Origin: DATCBF01 sp964401995
GTDB lineage: Bacteria > Actinomycetota > Thermoleophilia > Solirubrobacterales > 70-9
Direction of reading: 5' to 3'
Assembly (NCBI GenBank): GCA_964401995.1
Contig: CAYOAP010000012.1
Span: forward strand, 47,743-111,742
Length of the DNA: 64,000 nucleotides
Positions within the stretch are counted from its first letter, which is position 1. Each line of letters opens with the position of its first letter. The notes under the pieces were generated by a model. The model did no database searches. It was not told where the DNA came from and saw only the letters and a program-made list of their open reading frames with translations. This document shows, one piece after another, positions 1 through 8,539 of the stretch. The translations under genes were made by a program, and so were the position numbers.

Positions 1-141
1 CCGCACGGTGGTCGTCTTGCCCGCCCCGTTGGGACCGAGGAAGCCGTAGATTTCGCCCTCCTCGACCGAGAGGTCGATGCCCTGCACCGCCAGCACGTCG
101 TTGAACGCCCGCTCCAGCCCCTTGACCACGATCGCCGGCAC
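1..141 (-). CDS. ABC transporter ATP-binding protein (N-terminal part, cut by window edge)
   Basis: The reverse strand encodes about 47 residues from a GTG start. They contain a clean Walker A motif (GPNGAGKTTT) preceded by the usual N-terminal strand of an ABC ATPase (ending GEIYGFLGPNGAG). The rest lies outside the window. The start codon is 2 bases after the amidase stop, so it is probably the last gene of the amidase operon. The sequence resembles drug-export or multidrug ATPases (GEIYGFLG), but the substrate cannot be judged from this fragment. Confidence 0.85.
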   Translation of the reverse strand, partial: MPAIVVKGLERAFNDVLAVQGIDLSVEEGEIYGFLGPNGAGKTTTVR

Positions 142-143
142 CG

Positions 144-1514
144 TCAGGCCTCCGTCGCCTCTGCCTGCGCCAGCGGCGCGAGCGCGTCAACCCAGCGGCG
201 GCCGTTGGCCCGCTCCAGCGCCTCGGCCGCGTCGAGCAGCAGCTCGTCGCGGCCCCAGGCCGCCTGCAGCTGCAGGGCGATCGGCATCTGGTCGGAGCTG
301 AGGCCGACCGGGACGCTGGCCGAGGGGATCCCGGTCAGGTTGGCGAGGCCGGCGCCGCGGACATTGGCCTGGTCGGCGGTCAGCATCCCCGAGGGGATCT
401 CGACCACCGGCGCCTCCAGCGGTGGCGCCACGGCCGGGACCGTGGGCCAGGCGATCACGTCGACCTCGTCGAAGGCGGCGGCGAGGCGGTGGCGCATCAG
501 GGTGCGGATCCGGTAGGCCTGGACGCTTGCCGCCGCCGGCAGCAGCATCCGGTACTTGAGGAAGCCACGGTTGATCGGGCCGAGATCAGGGCTGAGCTGG
601 TTGAGGCGCTCGGGGCTGACCCCGCCGAGCCCCTCGGTGTTGGCGATCAGGACCGTCGCCAATGCGGCGGGCTCGATGTCGGCCAGCTCGATCTCGCGCA
701 CTTCGCCGCCGGTCTCGGCCCGCAGCGCCTCGATCGCAGCCTCACAGGCCTCGCGAACCTCGGGAGCGACATCCTCGGAGACGGTGTCGCGCACGACCCC
801 GATCCGCAGGCCAGCCGCGTCGCCGGGCGCCAGCGCCTCCGCGAAGAGGGCCGAGGCCAGCAGCCTGCAGTCGGCGGCGTCGGCGCAGAGCGGGCCGGAG
901 ACGATCGTGGTCGAGATCGCGGCCATGTGGTGGCCGGCCATCGCCGAGCGGCTGAAGGTCGGCTTCAGGCCGGTCAGGCCGCAGTAGGCGGCGGGGAAGC
1001 GGATCGAGCCGATCCCATCGGCGCCGACCGCGCCGGCGACGAGGCGGGCGGCGACCGCGGCTGCCGGCCCGCTGGAGGACCCCCCGGGGCAGCGCTCGGT
1101 GTTCCAAGGGTTGCGGGCGGGGCCGTAGACGGAGACGTTGCCGGTGCTGCTGGAGCCGAGCTCGTGCATGTTGGCGACGCCGACGATCACGGCGCCGGCA
1201 TCGCGCAGGGCGCGAAACGGGCCGGACTCTCCAGGCGCGGTCGGCTTGAACATTTCGGCGGCGCCGAAGCGCTGGGCGCGCCAGGGCAGGGGCCACTCGT
1301 CCTTGATCACGACCGGGACGCCGTGCAGGGGCCCGGCGGGCGCTGCGGCGAGCATCGCGCGCGAGTGCTCGGGGAAGGTCTCGACGATGGCGTTGACGGC
1401 GGGGTTCCGCTGCTCGATCCGAGCCAGCGCCGCCTCCAGCAGCTCGCCCGGGTCAGCGTCGCCGGCGGCTATCGCGGCCGCCTGGCCGCGCAGCGTCAGG
1501 TCCAGCGCGCTCAT
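144..1514 (-). CDS. Amidase, amidase-signature (GatA-like) family
   Basis: A 456-residue amidase-signature hydrolase, the usual family length. The Ser-cisSer-Lys triad is visible: Lys71 in VPVVIKDEW, the GGSSSGPAA segment near 145-152 supplying the cis-Ser, and nucleophile Ser170 in GIGSIRFPAAYCGLTGLKP. The nucleophile loop reads GADGIGSIR instead of the commoner GSDTGGSIR. The ATG overlaps the stop of the upstream 67-residue ORF by 4 bases (ATGA), indicating translational coupling. The substrate is unknown. With a small helical partner it may act like AtzE/AtzG-type or GatA-like amidases rather than in tRNA amidation, because no GatB is nearby. Confidence 0.88.
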   Translation of the reverse strand: MSALDLTLRGQAAAIAAGDADPGELLEAALARIEQRNPAVNAIVETFPEHSRAMLAAAPAGPLHGVPVVIKDEWPLPWRAQRFGAAEMFKPTAPGESGPFRALRDAGAVIVGVANMHELGSSSTGNVSVYGPARNPWNTERCPGGSSSGPAAAVAARLVAGAVGADGIGSIRFPAAYCGLTGLKPTFSRSAMAGHHMAAISTTIVSGPLCADAADCRLLASALFAEALAPGDAAGLRIGVVRDTVSEDVAPEVREACEAAIEALRAETGGEVREIELADIEPAALATVLIANTEGLGGVSPERLNQLSPDLGPINRGFLKYRMLLPAAASVQAYRIRTLMRHRLAAAFDEVDVIAWPTVPAVAPPLEAPVVEIPSGMLTADQANVRGAGLANLTGIPSASVPVGLSSDQMPIALQLQAAWGRDELLLDAAEALERANGRRWVDALAPLAQAEATEA

Positions 1515-1714
1515 GCCCGCTCCGGGGCCCGCGAGAGGTCGGGGCAGCGCTCCGGCGCGACCTCGCCGAGGTCGAGCGCAAGCAGGTCGCGGATCGCGGG
1601 CCAGAAGAGCTGATGGGTTGCGCCCATCACCGCCAAGTCGACCTCGTCGGCTTCTATTCCGAGCGAGGCAAGCCCAGCTGGGACGAAATCATCTGCGCGG
1701 TTTGACTCTTCCAT
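1511..1714 (-). CDS. Small GatC/AtzG-like partner of the amidase
   Basis: A 67-residue acidic protein that immediately precedes the amidase and overlaps it by ATGA. Small proteins of this size next to amidases are known as GatC or AtzG (DUF4089-like) subunits that stabilise the amidase. The central segment (VDLAVMGATHQLFWPAIRDL) looks amphipathic helical. Assignment rests on size and position; I do not see a diagnostic motif. A TATAGG box on the minus strand lies about 15 bases upstream of its ATG. Confidence 0.6.
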   Translation of the reverse strand: MEESNRADDFVPAGLASLGIEADEVDLAVMGATHQLFWPAIRDLLALDLGEVAPERCPDLSRAPERA

Positions 1715-1841
1715 CCGATCGTCGCAACCCTATAGAGGAGGGGTGGCCGGGTCCGTGCAGAAATCCACACTGCGCCGCATTCCCCCGCCCAGAAAGGCAG
1801 AATCCCCGCCGCAACCAGGTTCTACGCCACGTGTTGCCTAA

Positions 1842-2615
1842 ATGCCCATGCACTTTGAAGGACTGAAAAGCCGAGTTGGAATGACCCGCGTCCTCGCGAT
1901 CGCGGCCGCCGCCTGCCTCTTTGCGGGCCTGGTCGCGACCCTCGCTCCCGGCGCCGCCGACTCGGCGCCGCTGCGGGTGCTGGTGCTGGGCCAGACCGCG
2001 ACGACCCCACCGCCCGCCTGTCCCGGCGAAGTCGTCAACGAAATCGAGATCGTCCCCTGCCGGGTCGAGGGCCACATGACCGGCTTCCAGGTGCTGGCCG
2101 GCGGGGTGGCGAGGCCCTACGAAGCTCCTTTCGAAGGCAAGGTCGTCTCCTGGTCGATCACCCTCTCCAAGCCCTCGACCAAGGTGACGGCGACGACCAC
2201 CGACGAGGTCAGCTTCTTCAACGACTTCCTCGGCCAGCCGGCGGAGGCCAGGATCGGCATCCTGCGCCCGGTCGAAGGCTCGAAGCCGCCCCAGTACACG
2301 CTTGTGCGCCAGAGCCCGATCGAGGTGCTCAACCCCTACTTCGGCAGCACCGTGATCTTCGCCCTTGACCACCCGCTGACGGTGCTCCAGGGCCAGATCG
2401 TCGCCCTCACCGTGCCCACCTGGGCGCCGATGTTCGCCTTCAACGTCGCCGCCAACGACACCTGGCGCGGCAGCCGCCTCCCAGCCCACTGCGCCTCCAA
2501 GGCCGATATCCAGAACGGCCACCCGCAGCAGGGAGTCGGCAAGACCAAGACCTACGGTTGCTACTACTCCAACGCCCGCCTGCTCTACACGGCGACTCTC
2601 GTAAAGCAGCCTTAG
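1842..2615 (+). CDS. Exported hypothetical protein
   Basis: A 257-residue protein with an N-terminal signal peptide. The hydrophobic stretch VLAIAAAACLFAGLVATLAP is followed by an AADSA cleavage-like region, and a second Met at residue 14 could be the true start. The remainder is polar, with four Cys (ACPGE, VPCRVEG, AHCAS, GCYYS) that could form two disulfides outside the cell. I recognise no catalytic motif. It stands alone between two minus-strand units. Function unknown. Confidence 0.75.
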   Translation: MPMHFEGLKSRVGMTRVLAIAAAACLFAGLVATLAPGAADSAPLRVLVLGQTATTPPPACPGEVVNEIEIVPCRVEGHMTGFQVLAGGVARPYEAPFEGKVVSWSITLSKPSTKVTATTTDEVSFFNDFLGQPAEARIGILRPVEGSKPPQYTLVRQSPIEVLNPYFGSTVIFALDHPLTVLQGQIVALTVPTWAPMFAFNVAANDTWRGSRLPAHCASKADIQNGHPQQGVGKTKTYGCYYSNARLLYTATLVKQP

Positions 2616-2616
2616 C

Positions 2617-2895
2617 TCAAGCTGCCGACGAAAGTGCGGCCTGAAGCTGGTCTGCCTCAAGTCGCTCGGCAGGCCGGGTCAGTGTGACAGCGCCCTCACG
2701 CTCCAGGATCTGGCGCACATTGACGAGCACCAAGCCAATCACAGCGCCTGTCTCGTCGTAGTCGATCGCGTGTCCCTCTGACGTGGCCACTGTTCGCGAT
2801 GCCTCTCGTGGTTGCCCGGCGCTCAAATAGAGAACATCTCCCCGAGCGTCGTACTCGGATTCGTTGAATGCGGTGCCGGCGATGGTGATTCTCAT
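2617..2895 (-). CDS. DUF2283-like small protein (possible antitoxin)
   Basis: Starts at the internal ATG at 2895, giving 92 residues. It has the DUF2283 pattern: a short strand, then YDARGDVLYLSAG, then a second strand pair with AIDYDETGAVIGLVLVNV. The start overlaps the stop of the upstream ORF by ATGA, so the two are translationally coupled. DUF2283 proteins often pair with small DUF4258 or RelE-like ORFs in toxin-antitoxin-like modules, which is the basis of the antitoxin suggestion. No DNA-binding motif is visible. Confidence 0.7.
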   Translation of the reverse strand: MRITIAGTAFNESEYDARGDVLYLSAGQPREASRTVATSEGHAIDYDETGAVIGLVLVNVRQILEREGAVTLTRPAERLEADQLQAALSSAA

Positions 2896-3185
2896 CGGTT
2901 CCAATTCTCCGGTTCGTGATCCTGGGTGAATGCCGTGACAACGAAGGCAGGAGACTCGTTGAAGTCTACGACGACCCGCAGCCATCGGTGACGGTTGAGA
3001 TCCCGGCGAAAGAATCGAATACGGCTAGCCACCGGATCATCTTCTTCAAAGTCCGGACGATGCACGGCGCTCAAAATCGCCTCAACGTGGCGAAGCATCT
3101 GCGGCCGCCTTCGTGAAAGGTGGGCGCAGGTGCGAGCGTCGAGAACAACGGTTCGTCCATCCGGGGCGGTGGTTTGAAAGGCCAC
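2892..3185 (-). CDS. Small basic protein, DUF4258/RelE-like (possible toxin)
   Basis: 97 residues, rich in Arg and His, with a C-terminal strand pattern (HRWLRVVVDFNESPAFVVTAF) typical of small RelE/BrnT/DUF4258-fold proteins. It precedes the DUF2283 gene with a 4-base overlap. Toxin-first order occurs in several such families. Candidate functional residues are His22, the Arg-rich RIRFFRRDLNRHRW segment and the terminal DHEPENW. Nuclease or toxin activity is inference from size, composition and pairing only. Confidence 0.65.
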   Translation of the reverse strand: MAFQTTAPDGRTVVLDARTCAHLSRRRPQMLRHVEAILSAVHRPDFEEDDPVASRIRFFRRDLNRHRWLRVVVDFNESPAFVVTAFTQDHEPENWNR

Positions 3186-3241
3186 CTCCCCATAAGCCTC
3201 AGCCCGGGGATTTTCTCCCCCCTTTGTCTAGCGATGAGGGC

Positions 3242-3517
3242 TTAGGAACTGGCGCCGAGGGCCTGCTGGCGCAGGCCGCAATACGGGCAGTCGCTGACGT
3301 CGAGCCCGATCAGCTGGTCACAGCGGCGGCAGGCGCGGAGGTTCTCCGGCGTGCGCGGCAGCGATGAGGGGGAGGGGGCCAGCGGCAGCACCATCGCCAC
3401 CGGCGACATCTCCTCGCCGGTCTCGCGATCGACATATATAGAGCCCGGCTCGGCGTGGGTCAGGGCCTCGCGGCCAGAGGCCGGGGCGCGCATTCGGTAG
3501 AGCTGACGGTCGTTCAT
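3242..3517 (-). CDS. Zinc-ribbon protein
   Basis: A 91-residue protein whose C-terminus has a four-Cys zinc ribbon, CRRC...CPYC, with 12 residues between the pairs. The N-terminal half is low-complexity and Pro-rich. It is divergent from the GT4 gene, with only 32 bases between starts, so the two probably share a promoter region. Function unknown; zinc binding follows from the Cys spacing. Confidence 0.65.
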   Translation of the reverse strand: MNDRQLYRMRAPASGREALTHAEPGSIYVDRETGEEMSPVAMVLPLAPSPSSLPRTPENLRACRRCDQLIGLDVSDCPYCGLRQQALGASS

Positions 3518-3549
3518 CGCCGCGAAGACTAATAGCTTGGGCGGCAGCG

Positions 3550-4896
3550 ATGCGCGTCCTCATCTTTCACGGCTACATGCTGCGGGGAACCGGCAGCAAT
3601 ATCTACAACGTCAACCTGGCCCCGGCCCTGGCCCGGCTCGGCCATGAGGTCCACCTGCTCTGCCAGGATCGCGAGGCCAAGTTGGAGGGGGTCCAGATCC
3701 ACGTTCCCGACATCGGCGGCCTGCTCCCGGTCTATGTGAAAGACCCGTATGAGGGGTTTGAGGTCAAGGCTTTCCCGGAGCTGACCGAGGAGGAGCTGGA
3801 CCGCTACATCGAGGCCAACGTTGAAGCGGTCCGCCAGGTTGCCGCCGACGCTGGTGGCATCGATGCGGCCCTGGCCAACCATCTCGTCATGGGCCCGGCG
3901 ATCCTCGCCCGCGCTGACATCGCCCCTTTTGCGGCCAAGGTCCACGGTTCCGCCCTCGAATACACGGTCAAACCCAACCCGCGGTTCTTGCCCTACGCCG
4001 AGGAGGGCATGGAAGCGGCCTCGGGCGTCCTCGTCGGCTCCCATCACACGGCCGAGTCGCTCTGGGAGGCGCTGCCCAATGTCGAGAGGCTGGAGGAGAA
4101 GACAAGGCTGGGGCCTCCAGGGGTCGACACCGAGGAGTTCCGGCCGCGGGACCTGTCGCGGGAGGCCTTGGTTGTCTTCGTCGGCAAGCTGATCGTCTCC
4201 AAGGGAGTCGATCTCCTCCTTGCTTCCTGGCCCCTGGTGCATGCGGCCAATCCCGAGGCGCGTCTTCGGGTTGCAGGGTTCGGCGAGTTCGAGGATGGCC
4301 TGCGGCGGCTGCTGGCGGCGCTGGACCGTGGCGACCTCGACGACGCTCGCGAGGTTGCGCGCCTCGGCCGTGGGCTGGAGGGGGGAGAGGCGGCGCCGCT
4401 GCCGATCCTCTCGGCCTTCCTCGCCGATCCACCAGCTGGATATATGGAGGCGGCCCAGAACGCGGCCGGGTCGGTCGAGTTCATCGGGCGCTTGGAGCAC
4501 GACGAGGTCGCCGAGCTGCTGCCGGGGGCCGAGGCATTGGTGATGCCGAGCACCTTCCCGGAGGCGTTCGGGATGGTCGCCGCCGAGGCCGCCGCCTGCG
4601 GCGTGCTGCCGGTCTCGGCCGGCCACTCCGGGATGCGGGAGGTCTCGCGGCAGCTGGCGGCAGCGCTGCCGGAGGAGGTTGGGAGGCTGACCTCGTTCCC
4701 GGTTGAGGCGGCGGCAGTCGAGGCGATCGCCGAGCGGCTCAACGCCTGGCTGGCGCTTCCTGAGGAGCAGCGGCAGGCGGCACGGGACGCCCTGGTCGAG
4801 ACCGTCGGCCGCCTCTGGAGTTGGGAGGGCGTGGCTCGCGGGGTGCTCACCGCGGCTATGGGCGAGCTCGACGACCTGCCCGCGCCGGCCGGCTAG
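3550..4896 (+). CDS. Glycosyltransferase family 4 (GT-B)
   Basis: 448 residues with the GT4 architecture. The N-terminal Rossmann domain has a Gly-rich acceptor loop (GYMLRGTGSNIYNVNLAPAL). The C-terminal nucleotide-sugar domain has VFVGKLIVSKGVDLLL and the EX7E-type motif in FPEAFGMVAAEAAACG. A longer than usual insertion sits between about residues 255 and 310. It transfers a sugar from an activated donor to an unknown acceptor, probably an envelope glycan. Monocistronic here; the next gene is ctaC. Confidence 0.88.
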   Translation: MRVLIFHGYMLRGTGSNIYNVNLAPALARLGHEVHLLCQDREAKLEGVQIHVPDIGGLLPVYVKDPYEGFEVKAFPELTEEELDRYIEANVEAVRQVAADAGGIDAALANHLVMGPAILARADIAPFAAKVHGSALEYTVKPNPRFLPYAEEGMEAASGVLVGSHHTAESLWEALPNVERLEEKTRLGPPGVDTEEFRPRDLSREALVVFVGKLIVSKGVDLLLASWPLVHAANPEARLRVAGFGEFEDGLRRLLAALDRGDLDDAREVARLGRGLEGGEAAPLPILSAFLADPPAGYMEAAQNAAGSVEFIGRLEHDEVAELLPGAEALVMPSTFPEAFGMVAAEAAACGVLPVSAGHSGMREVSRQLAAALPEEVGRLTSFPVEAAAVEAIAERLNAWLALPEEQRQAARDALVETVGRLWSWEGVARGVLTAAMGELDDLPAPAG

Positions 4897-4942
4897 TGCC
4901 AAGCGTCACCTGGGGCCTCAAAGCTTCCGGCCGTCGCTTCAA

Positions 4943-4948
4943 TAGAAT
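4943..4948 (+). promoter_or_regulatory. -10-like box of the cta operon
   Basis: TAGAAT lies 12 bases before the ctaC ATG. A transcript from it would have a leader of only a few bases. No convincing -35 is seen. The same short spacing recurs before several other genes in the window. Confidence 0.45.
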
Positions 4949-4960
4949 GCCGCCGCGCTC

Positions 4961-5752
4961 ATGTACGGCCGCCTGCCCATAGTGAAGATGCTCGCCGCCA
5001 CGGTCGCGGCGACGGTCGCGATTTCAGCGGTGATGGTCTCGATCAACTGGGATGGCCAGGAGGCCTCGACCGCCGCTCCCGAAATCGACAACCTGCTCAA
5101 CGTGATGATCGTCATCTCGTCGTTCGTCTTCTCGCTGGTGATGGTGGCGCTGTTCTACGCGCTCTACAAATTCCGCGCTAAGCCGGGCGATGAATCCGAT
5201 GGCGAGCCGATTCACGGCAACACGCGCCTGGAGATCGCCTGGACCCTGATCCCGACGATCATCGTCCTCTTCGGCGGCGGCTACAGCTGGTCGGTGCTGA
5301 ACAACATCGAAGAACCGGCCAAGAACCCGATGACCGTCGACGTCTTCTCCCAGCAGTACGCCTGGAGCTTCGGCTACCCGGGCAAGGGCGATGTCTGGTC
5401 GCAGGGCGAGCTGCATGTGCCCGTCAACCGCCAGATCAGCTTCAAGATGCACGCCCAGGACGTGATCCACTCCTTCTGGGTGCCGGAGTGGCGGATCAAG
5501 AAAGACAACGTCCCCGGGATCACGACGACGGCTGTGGTCACTCCGGACAAGGTCGGCACTTACCAGCTGATCTGCACCGAGCTTTGCGGCTTCGGGCACG
5601 CCTCGATGCGGGCCAAAGTCGTGGTCGAACCACCGGCCAAGTTCCGCGAATGGGTTGCCTCGCTGACGGAGAAAGTGCCGCAGCCGCTGGCCGATTCGAT
5701 CACCCAGGACACAGAGACCAACCCGGTGCCGCTGACCGCGGGCGGGGCATAA
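4961..5752 (+). CDS. ctaC: Cytochrome c oxidase subunit II, CuA-containing
   Basis: 263 residues. One or two N-terminal helices are followed by the cupredoxin domain. All CuA ligands are present: His in VIHSFWVPEW, then CTELCGFGHASM with both Cys, the His and the Met. It accepts electrons from cytochrome c and passes them to heme a of CtaD. It lacks a fused C-terminal cytochrome c domain, so it is not a caa3 subunit II. The separate diheme lipoprotein at 10696-11415 could be the donor. First gene of a four- or five-gene operon (ctaC-ctaD-USP-ctaE). Confidence 0.96.
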   Translation: MYGRLPIVKMLAATVAATVAISAVMVSINWDGQEASTAAPEIDNLLNVMIVISSFVFSLVMVALFYALYKFRAKPGDESDGEPIHGNTRLEIAWTLIPTIIVLFGGGYSWSVLNNIEEPAKNPMTVDVFSQQYAWSFGYPGKGDVWSQGELHVPVNRQISFKMHAQDVIHSFWVPEWRIKKDNVPGITTTAVVTPDKVGTYQLICTELCGFGHASMRAKVVVEPPAKFREWVASLTEKVPQPLADSITQDTETNPVPLTAGGA

Positions 5753-5765
5753 TGGAGGCGATCTG

Positions 5766-7667
5766 ATGGTGGCGGCGATAAAGCGACCGGGCTGGATACG
5801 AGGCGCGCTGGGGACGGTCCTGGCCGCGGCTTTCGGCTTCGCCCTTGTCGTCGCCCTGCGCAAGGCCTCTGGCCTGCCCGCCTACCAGACCGAAGAGACC
5901 GGCTATCCGCAGCTGATCGTGCCGCTGATCGTTGCGCCCTTCGGTTTCCTGATCGGCTTTGGTTGCTTCGATTACTGGTTCCGCTGGGCCGCCGGGATGC
6001 CGACGATCCCCGAGGACCATTCCCAGCACGGGGCCAAAAGCTGGAAGGACTACTTCCACTTCAACACCGATCACAAGGTGATCGGCATCCAGTACATCTG
6101 CACCACCTTCTTCTTCTTCTTCCTCGGCGGCCTGATGGCGATGCTGATCCGCGCCGAGCTCGCCCAGCCTGGCACCCAGATCGTCAACGCCGGCACCTTC
6201 AACAGCCTCTTCTCCACCCACGCGGCGCTGATGATCTTCCTCTTCGTGATCCCGGTCTTCGCCGGGATCGCCAACTACGTCCTGCCGCTGATGATCGGTG
6301 CCCCGGACATGGCCTTCCCGCGGCTCAACGCGCTCAGCTTCTGGATGCTGCCGATCGCCGGGATCCTCTTCGTCAGCAGCTTCCTCGCCCCGGGCGGCGC
6401 CTTCGACGCCGGCTGGACGGGATACGCGCCGCTCTCGACCGGGGCGCCGCTCGGGCAGTCGTTCTTCAACCTCGGCGTCCAGTTTGCGGGCGCCTCCTCG
6501 ATCGCCACCGCGCTCAACTTCCTGGTCACGATCATCACCATGCGCGCGCCGGGGATGAATTTCTGGCGGATGCCGCTGCTGGTCTGGGCCAACCTCTCGA
6601 CCTCGTTGCTGGTCGTCGCCGCGACGCCCTTCATCGCCGGCGCCCAGTTCATGGTCCTCTTCGACCGCATCCTGCACACCAACTTCTTCCAGTTCACCGG
6701 TGGCGGCGACGTAATCAGCTACCAGCACATCTTCTGGTTCTATTCGCACCCAGCCGTCTACATCATGATGCTGCCCGGTTTCGGGATCATCAGCGAGGTC
6801 ATCTCGACCCATGCCCGAAAACCGATCTTCGGGTACCGGTTGATGGCCCTGGCCCTGCTCGGGATCGTCGTCCTCAGCTACTCGGTCTGGGCTCACCACA
6901 TGTTCGTCGCCGGCATGTTCAGCTGGCTGCGGGTGCCGATGATGCTGACCACGCTGCTGATCGCGGTGCCGACCGGGATCAAGATCTTCTCCTGGTTAGG
7001 CACGCTCTATTTCGGCAAAATCCACACCTATTCGACCGCGATGCTGTTCGCGCTGGCGTTCATCGTCACCTTCACGATCGGCGGGATCAGTGGGGTCATG
7101 CTGGGCATGGTGCCGATCGACATCCACGTCTCCGACACCTACTTCATCGTCGCCCACATCCACTTCGTGCTCTTCGGCGGCTCGGTCTTCACGATCTTCG
7201 CCGGCATCTACCACTGGTTTCCGAAGATCACCGGGCGCATGTACGACGAGAAACTTGGCCGGGTTCACTTCTGGGGCACCCTGGTCTGCACCTGGGGGAC
7301 CTTCATCCCGATGCACTGGATCGGGATGGACGGGATGCCGCGGCGGGTCGCCGACTACGCCAGCCAGTTCGGCAACTGGAACCTGCTGATCAGCTGCTTC
7401 GCCTTCATGCTCGGCGCCGTCCAGCTCGTCTTCCTCTACAACATGATCGTCAGCTGGCGCTTCGGCCCGCGCGCGCCGGCCAATCCCTGGCGGGCGAACT
7501 CGATCGAGTGGCAGGTCTCCTCGCCGCCGCCGATCTACAACTTCGACGAGATCCCCCGGGTCGTCGGCGGTCCTTATGAGTACGGGGTGCCCGGCGCTCG
7601 CCACGCGATCATGGCCGGCGAAGCCGATGTCCCGGCGCCAGCGCCGGCAACGGTGGGCTCGACATGA
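5766..7667 (+). CDS. ctaD: Cytochrome c oxidase subunit I, A2-type
   Basis: 633 residues, longer than the usual ~550 because about 100 residues with two extra helices precede the COX1 core. Heme a ligands are His152 and His466, the heme a3 ligand is His464, and CuB ligands are His328, His377 and His378, with the crosslinking Tyr332. Helix VI reads YSHPAVY in place of GHPEVY. This is the signature of A2-family oxidases, where the YS pair replaces the D-channel Glu, so the enzyme should be an active proton pump. The stop overlaps the next ATG (ATGA). Confidence 0.96.
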   Translation: MVAAIKRPGWIRGALGTVLAAAFGFALVVALRKASGLPAYQTEETGYPQLIVPLIVAPFGFLIGFGCFDYWFRWAAGMPTIPEDHSQHGAKSWKDYFHFNTDHKVIGIQYICTTFFFFFLGGLMAMLIRAELAQPGTQIVNAGTFNSLFSTHAALMIFLFVIPVFAGIANYVLPLMIGAPDMAFPRLNALSFWMLPIAGILFVSSFLAPGGAFDAGWTGYAPLSTGAPLGQSFFNLGVQFAGASSIATALNFLVTIITMRAPGMNFWRMPLLVWANLSTSLLVVAATPFIAGAQFMVLFDRILHTNFFQFTGGGDVISYQHIFWFYSHPAVYIMMLPGFGIISEVISTHARKPIFGYRLMALALLGIVVLSYSVWAHHMFVAGMFSWLRVPMMLTTLLIAVPTGIKIFSWLGTLYFGKIHTYSTAMLFALAFIVTFTIGGISGVMLGMVPIDIHVSDTYFIVAHIHFVLFGGSVFTIFAGIYHWFPKITGRMYDEKLGRVHFWGTLVCTWGTFIPMHWIGMDGMPRRVADYASQFGNWNLLISCFAFMLGAVQLVFLYNMIVSWRFGPRAPANPWRANSIEWQVSSPPPIYNFDEIPRVVGGPYEYGVPGARHAIMAGEADVPAPAPATVGST

Positions 7668-8539
7668 GCGACGCTGTCGCCGGTCGGCCACTGCTGGTCT
7701 TCCTCAACGAGGTCGCCGGAGGGCGCAAGCTTCTGCAGGCCGTGCGCGAGCGCGCCGACAAGGTGCCCTACGTGGTTGTTGCCGCGCCCCAGAACCAGCC
7801 ATCTGCTGGCCAGCTAATCGACTCCGGCGAGCTGCGCGACGCGGCCCGGGCGCGGGTCGAGGTGACGATGGCGGTCCTTTTGGAGTTCGGGATCGAGTCG
7901 GTCGGCGAGGTCATGGACCCCGACTCGGCGCTGGCTCTCGATGACGTCGTCCGTGCCCATGAGCCCGGTGAGGTGCTGCTCTCCTGCCTCGCGGGGACGC
8001 GTTTCGGCATCCGCCGCAAGGACCTGGTCGAGTGGGCACGGGAGCTCTGCGAGCCCGCGGTCAAGCTGACCCACATCCCGGTCCGGATCGGCGAGGACTC
8101 GATCGCCTGGGACGTGATCCACACTCTCGTCGTCGCCACCCAGACCGTCGCCACGCCGGATCTGGTCGACAGGCTCAAAGAGGGGTCGGGCGACCGTCCC
8201 CATCGCTACACCTTGATCTGCCCGCGCTCTGAGGACGTGTCGGAGGCCGAGATCGTCCGCGGCCTCGCCTCGACCATGGCCGAGCTCTACCGGGCTGAAA
8301 TCGACGCCACCGGCCAGCCGATGAGCCCCGATCCCTTTCATGCCGTCAAAAACGCGGTTGAGCACTACCGGATCGACGAGGTGCTGATCTCCACCTTTGC
8401 CGGCGAGGAGTCGCGCTGGCTCGAGGACGACCTGATCGGCCGCGTGCGCGAGCTGACCGAGAAGCCGGTTGAGCATGTCGAGGTCGGCCGTCCGGCCGCC
8501 GCAGTCGCGGCCGCGGTCGCCGAGGGAGGAGAGGCCTGA
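7664..8539 (+). CDS. Tandem universal-stress-protein-like protein inside the cta operon
   Basis: 291 residues. Two similar alpha/beta halves each start with a hydrophobic strand (PLLVFLNEV; RYTLICPRSED) and end with a Ser/Thr-Gly-containing segment (VLLSCLAGTRFGIRRKDLVEWA; VLISTFAGEESRWLEDDLIGRV), as expected for tandem USP-like or flavodoxin-like nucleotide-binding domains. It overlaps ctaD by ATGA and ctaE by one base (TGATG), so it must be co-translated with oxidase subunits. A role in oxidase regulation is suggested only by position. The family call is moderate. Confidence 0.65.
   Translation: MSDAVAGRPLLVFLNEVAGGRKLLQAVRERADKVPYVVVAAPQNQPSAGQLIDSGELRDAARARVEVTMAVLLEFGIESVGEVMDPDSALALDDVVRAHEPGEVLLSCLAGTRFGIRRKDLVEWARELCEPAVKLTHIPVRIGEDSIAWDVIHTLVVATQTVATPDLVDRLKEGSGDRPHRYTLICPRSEDVSEAEIVRGLASTMAELYRAEIDATGQPMSPDPFHAVKNAVEHYRIDEVLISTFAGEESRWLEDDLIGRVRELTEKPVEHVEVGRPAAAVAAAVAEGGEA

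Noticed and set aside
3529..4902. 457-residue minus-strand frame opposite the GT4 gene
   Set aside because: Shadow of a gene with clear GT4 motifs.
6700..6790. HPAVY in place of HPEVY in CtaD read as loss of proton-channel function
   Set aside because: The preceding YS pair is the known A2-family replacement for the Glu, and all metal ligands are present.
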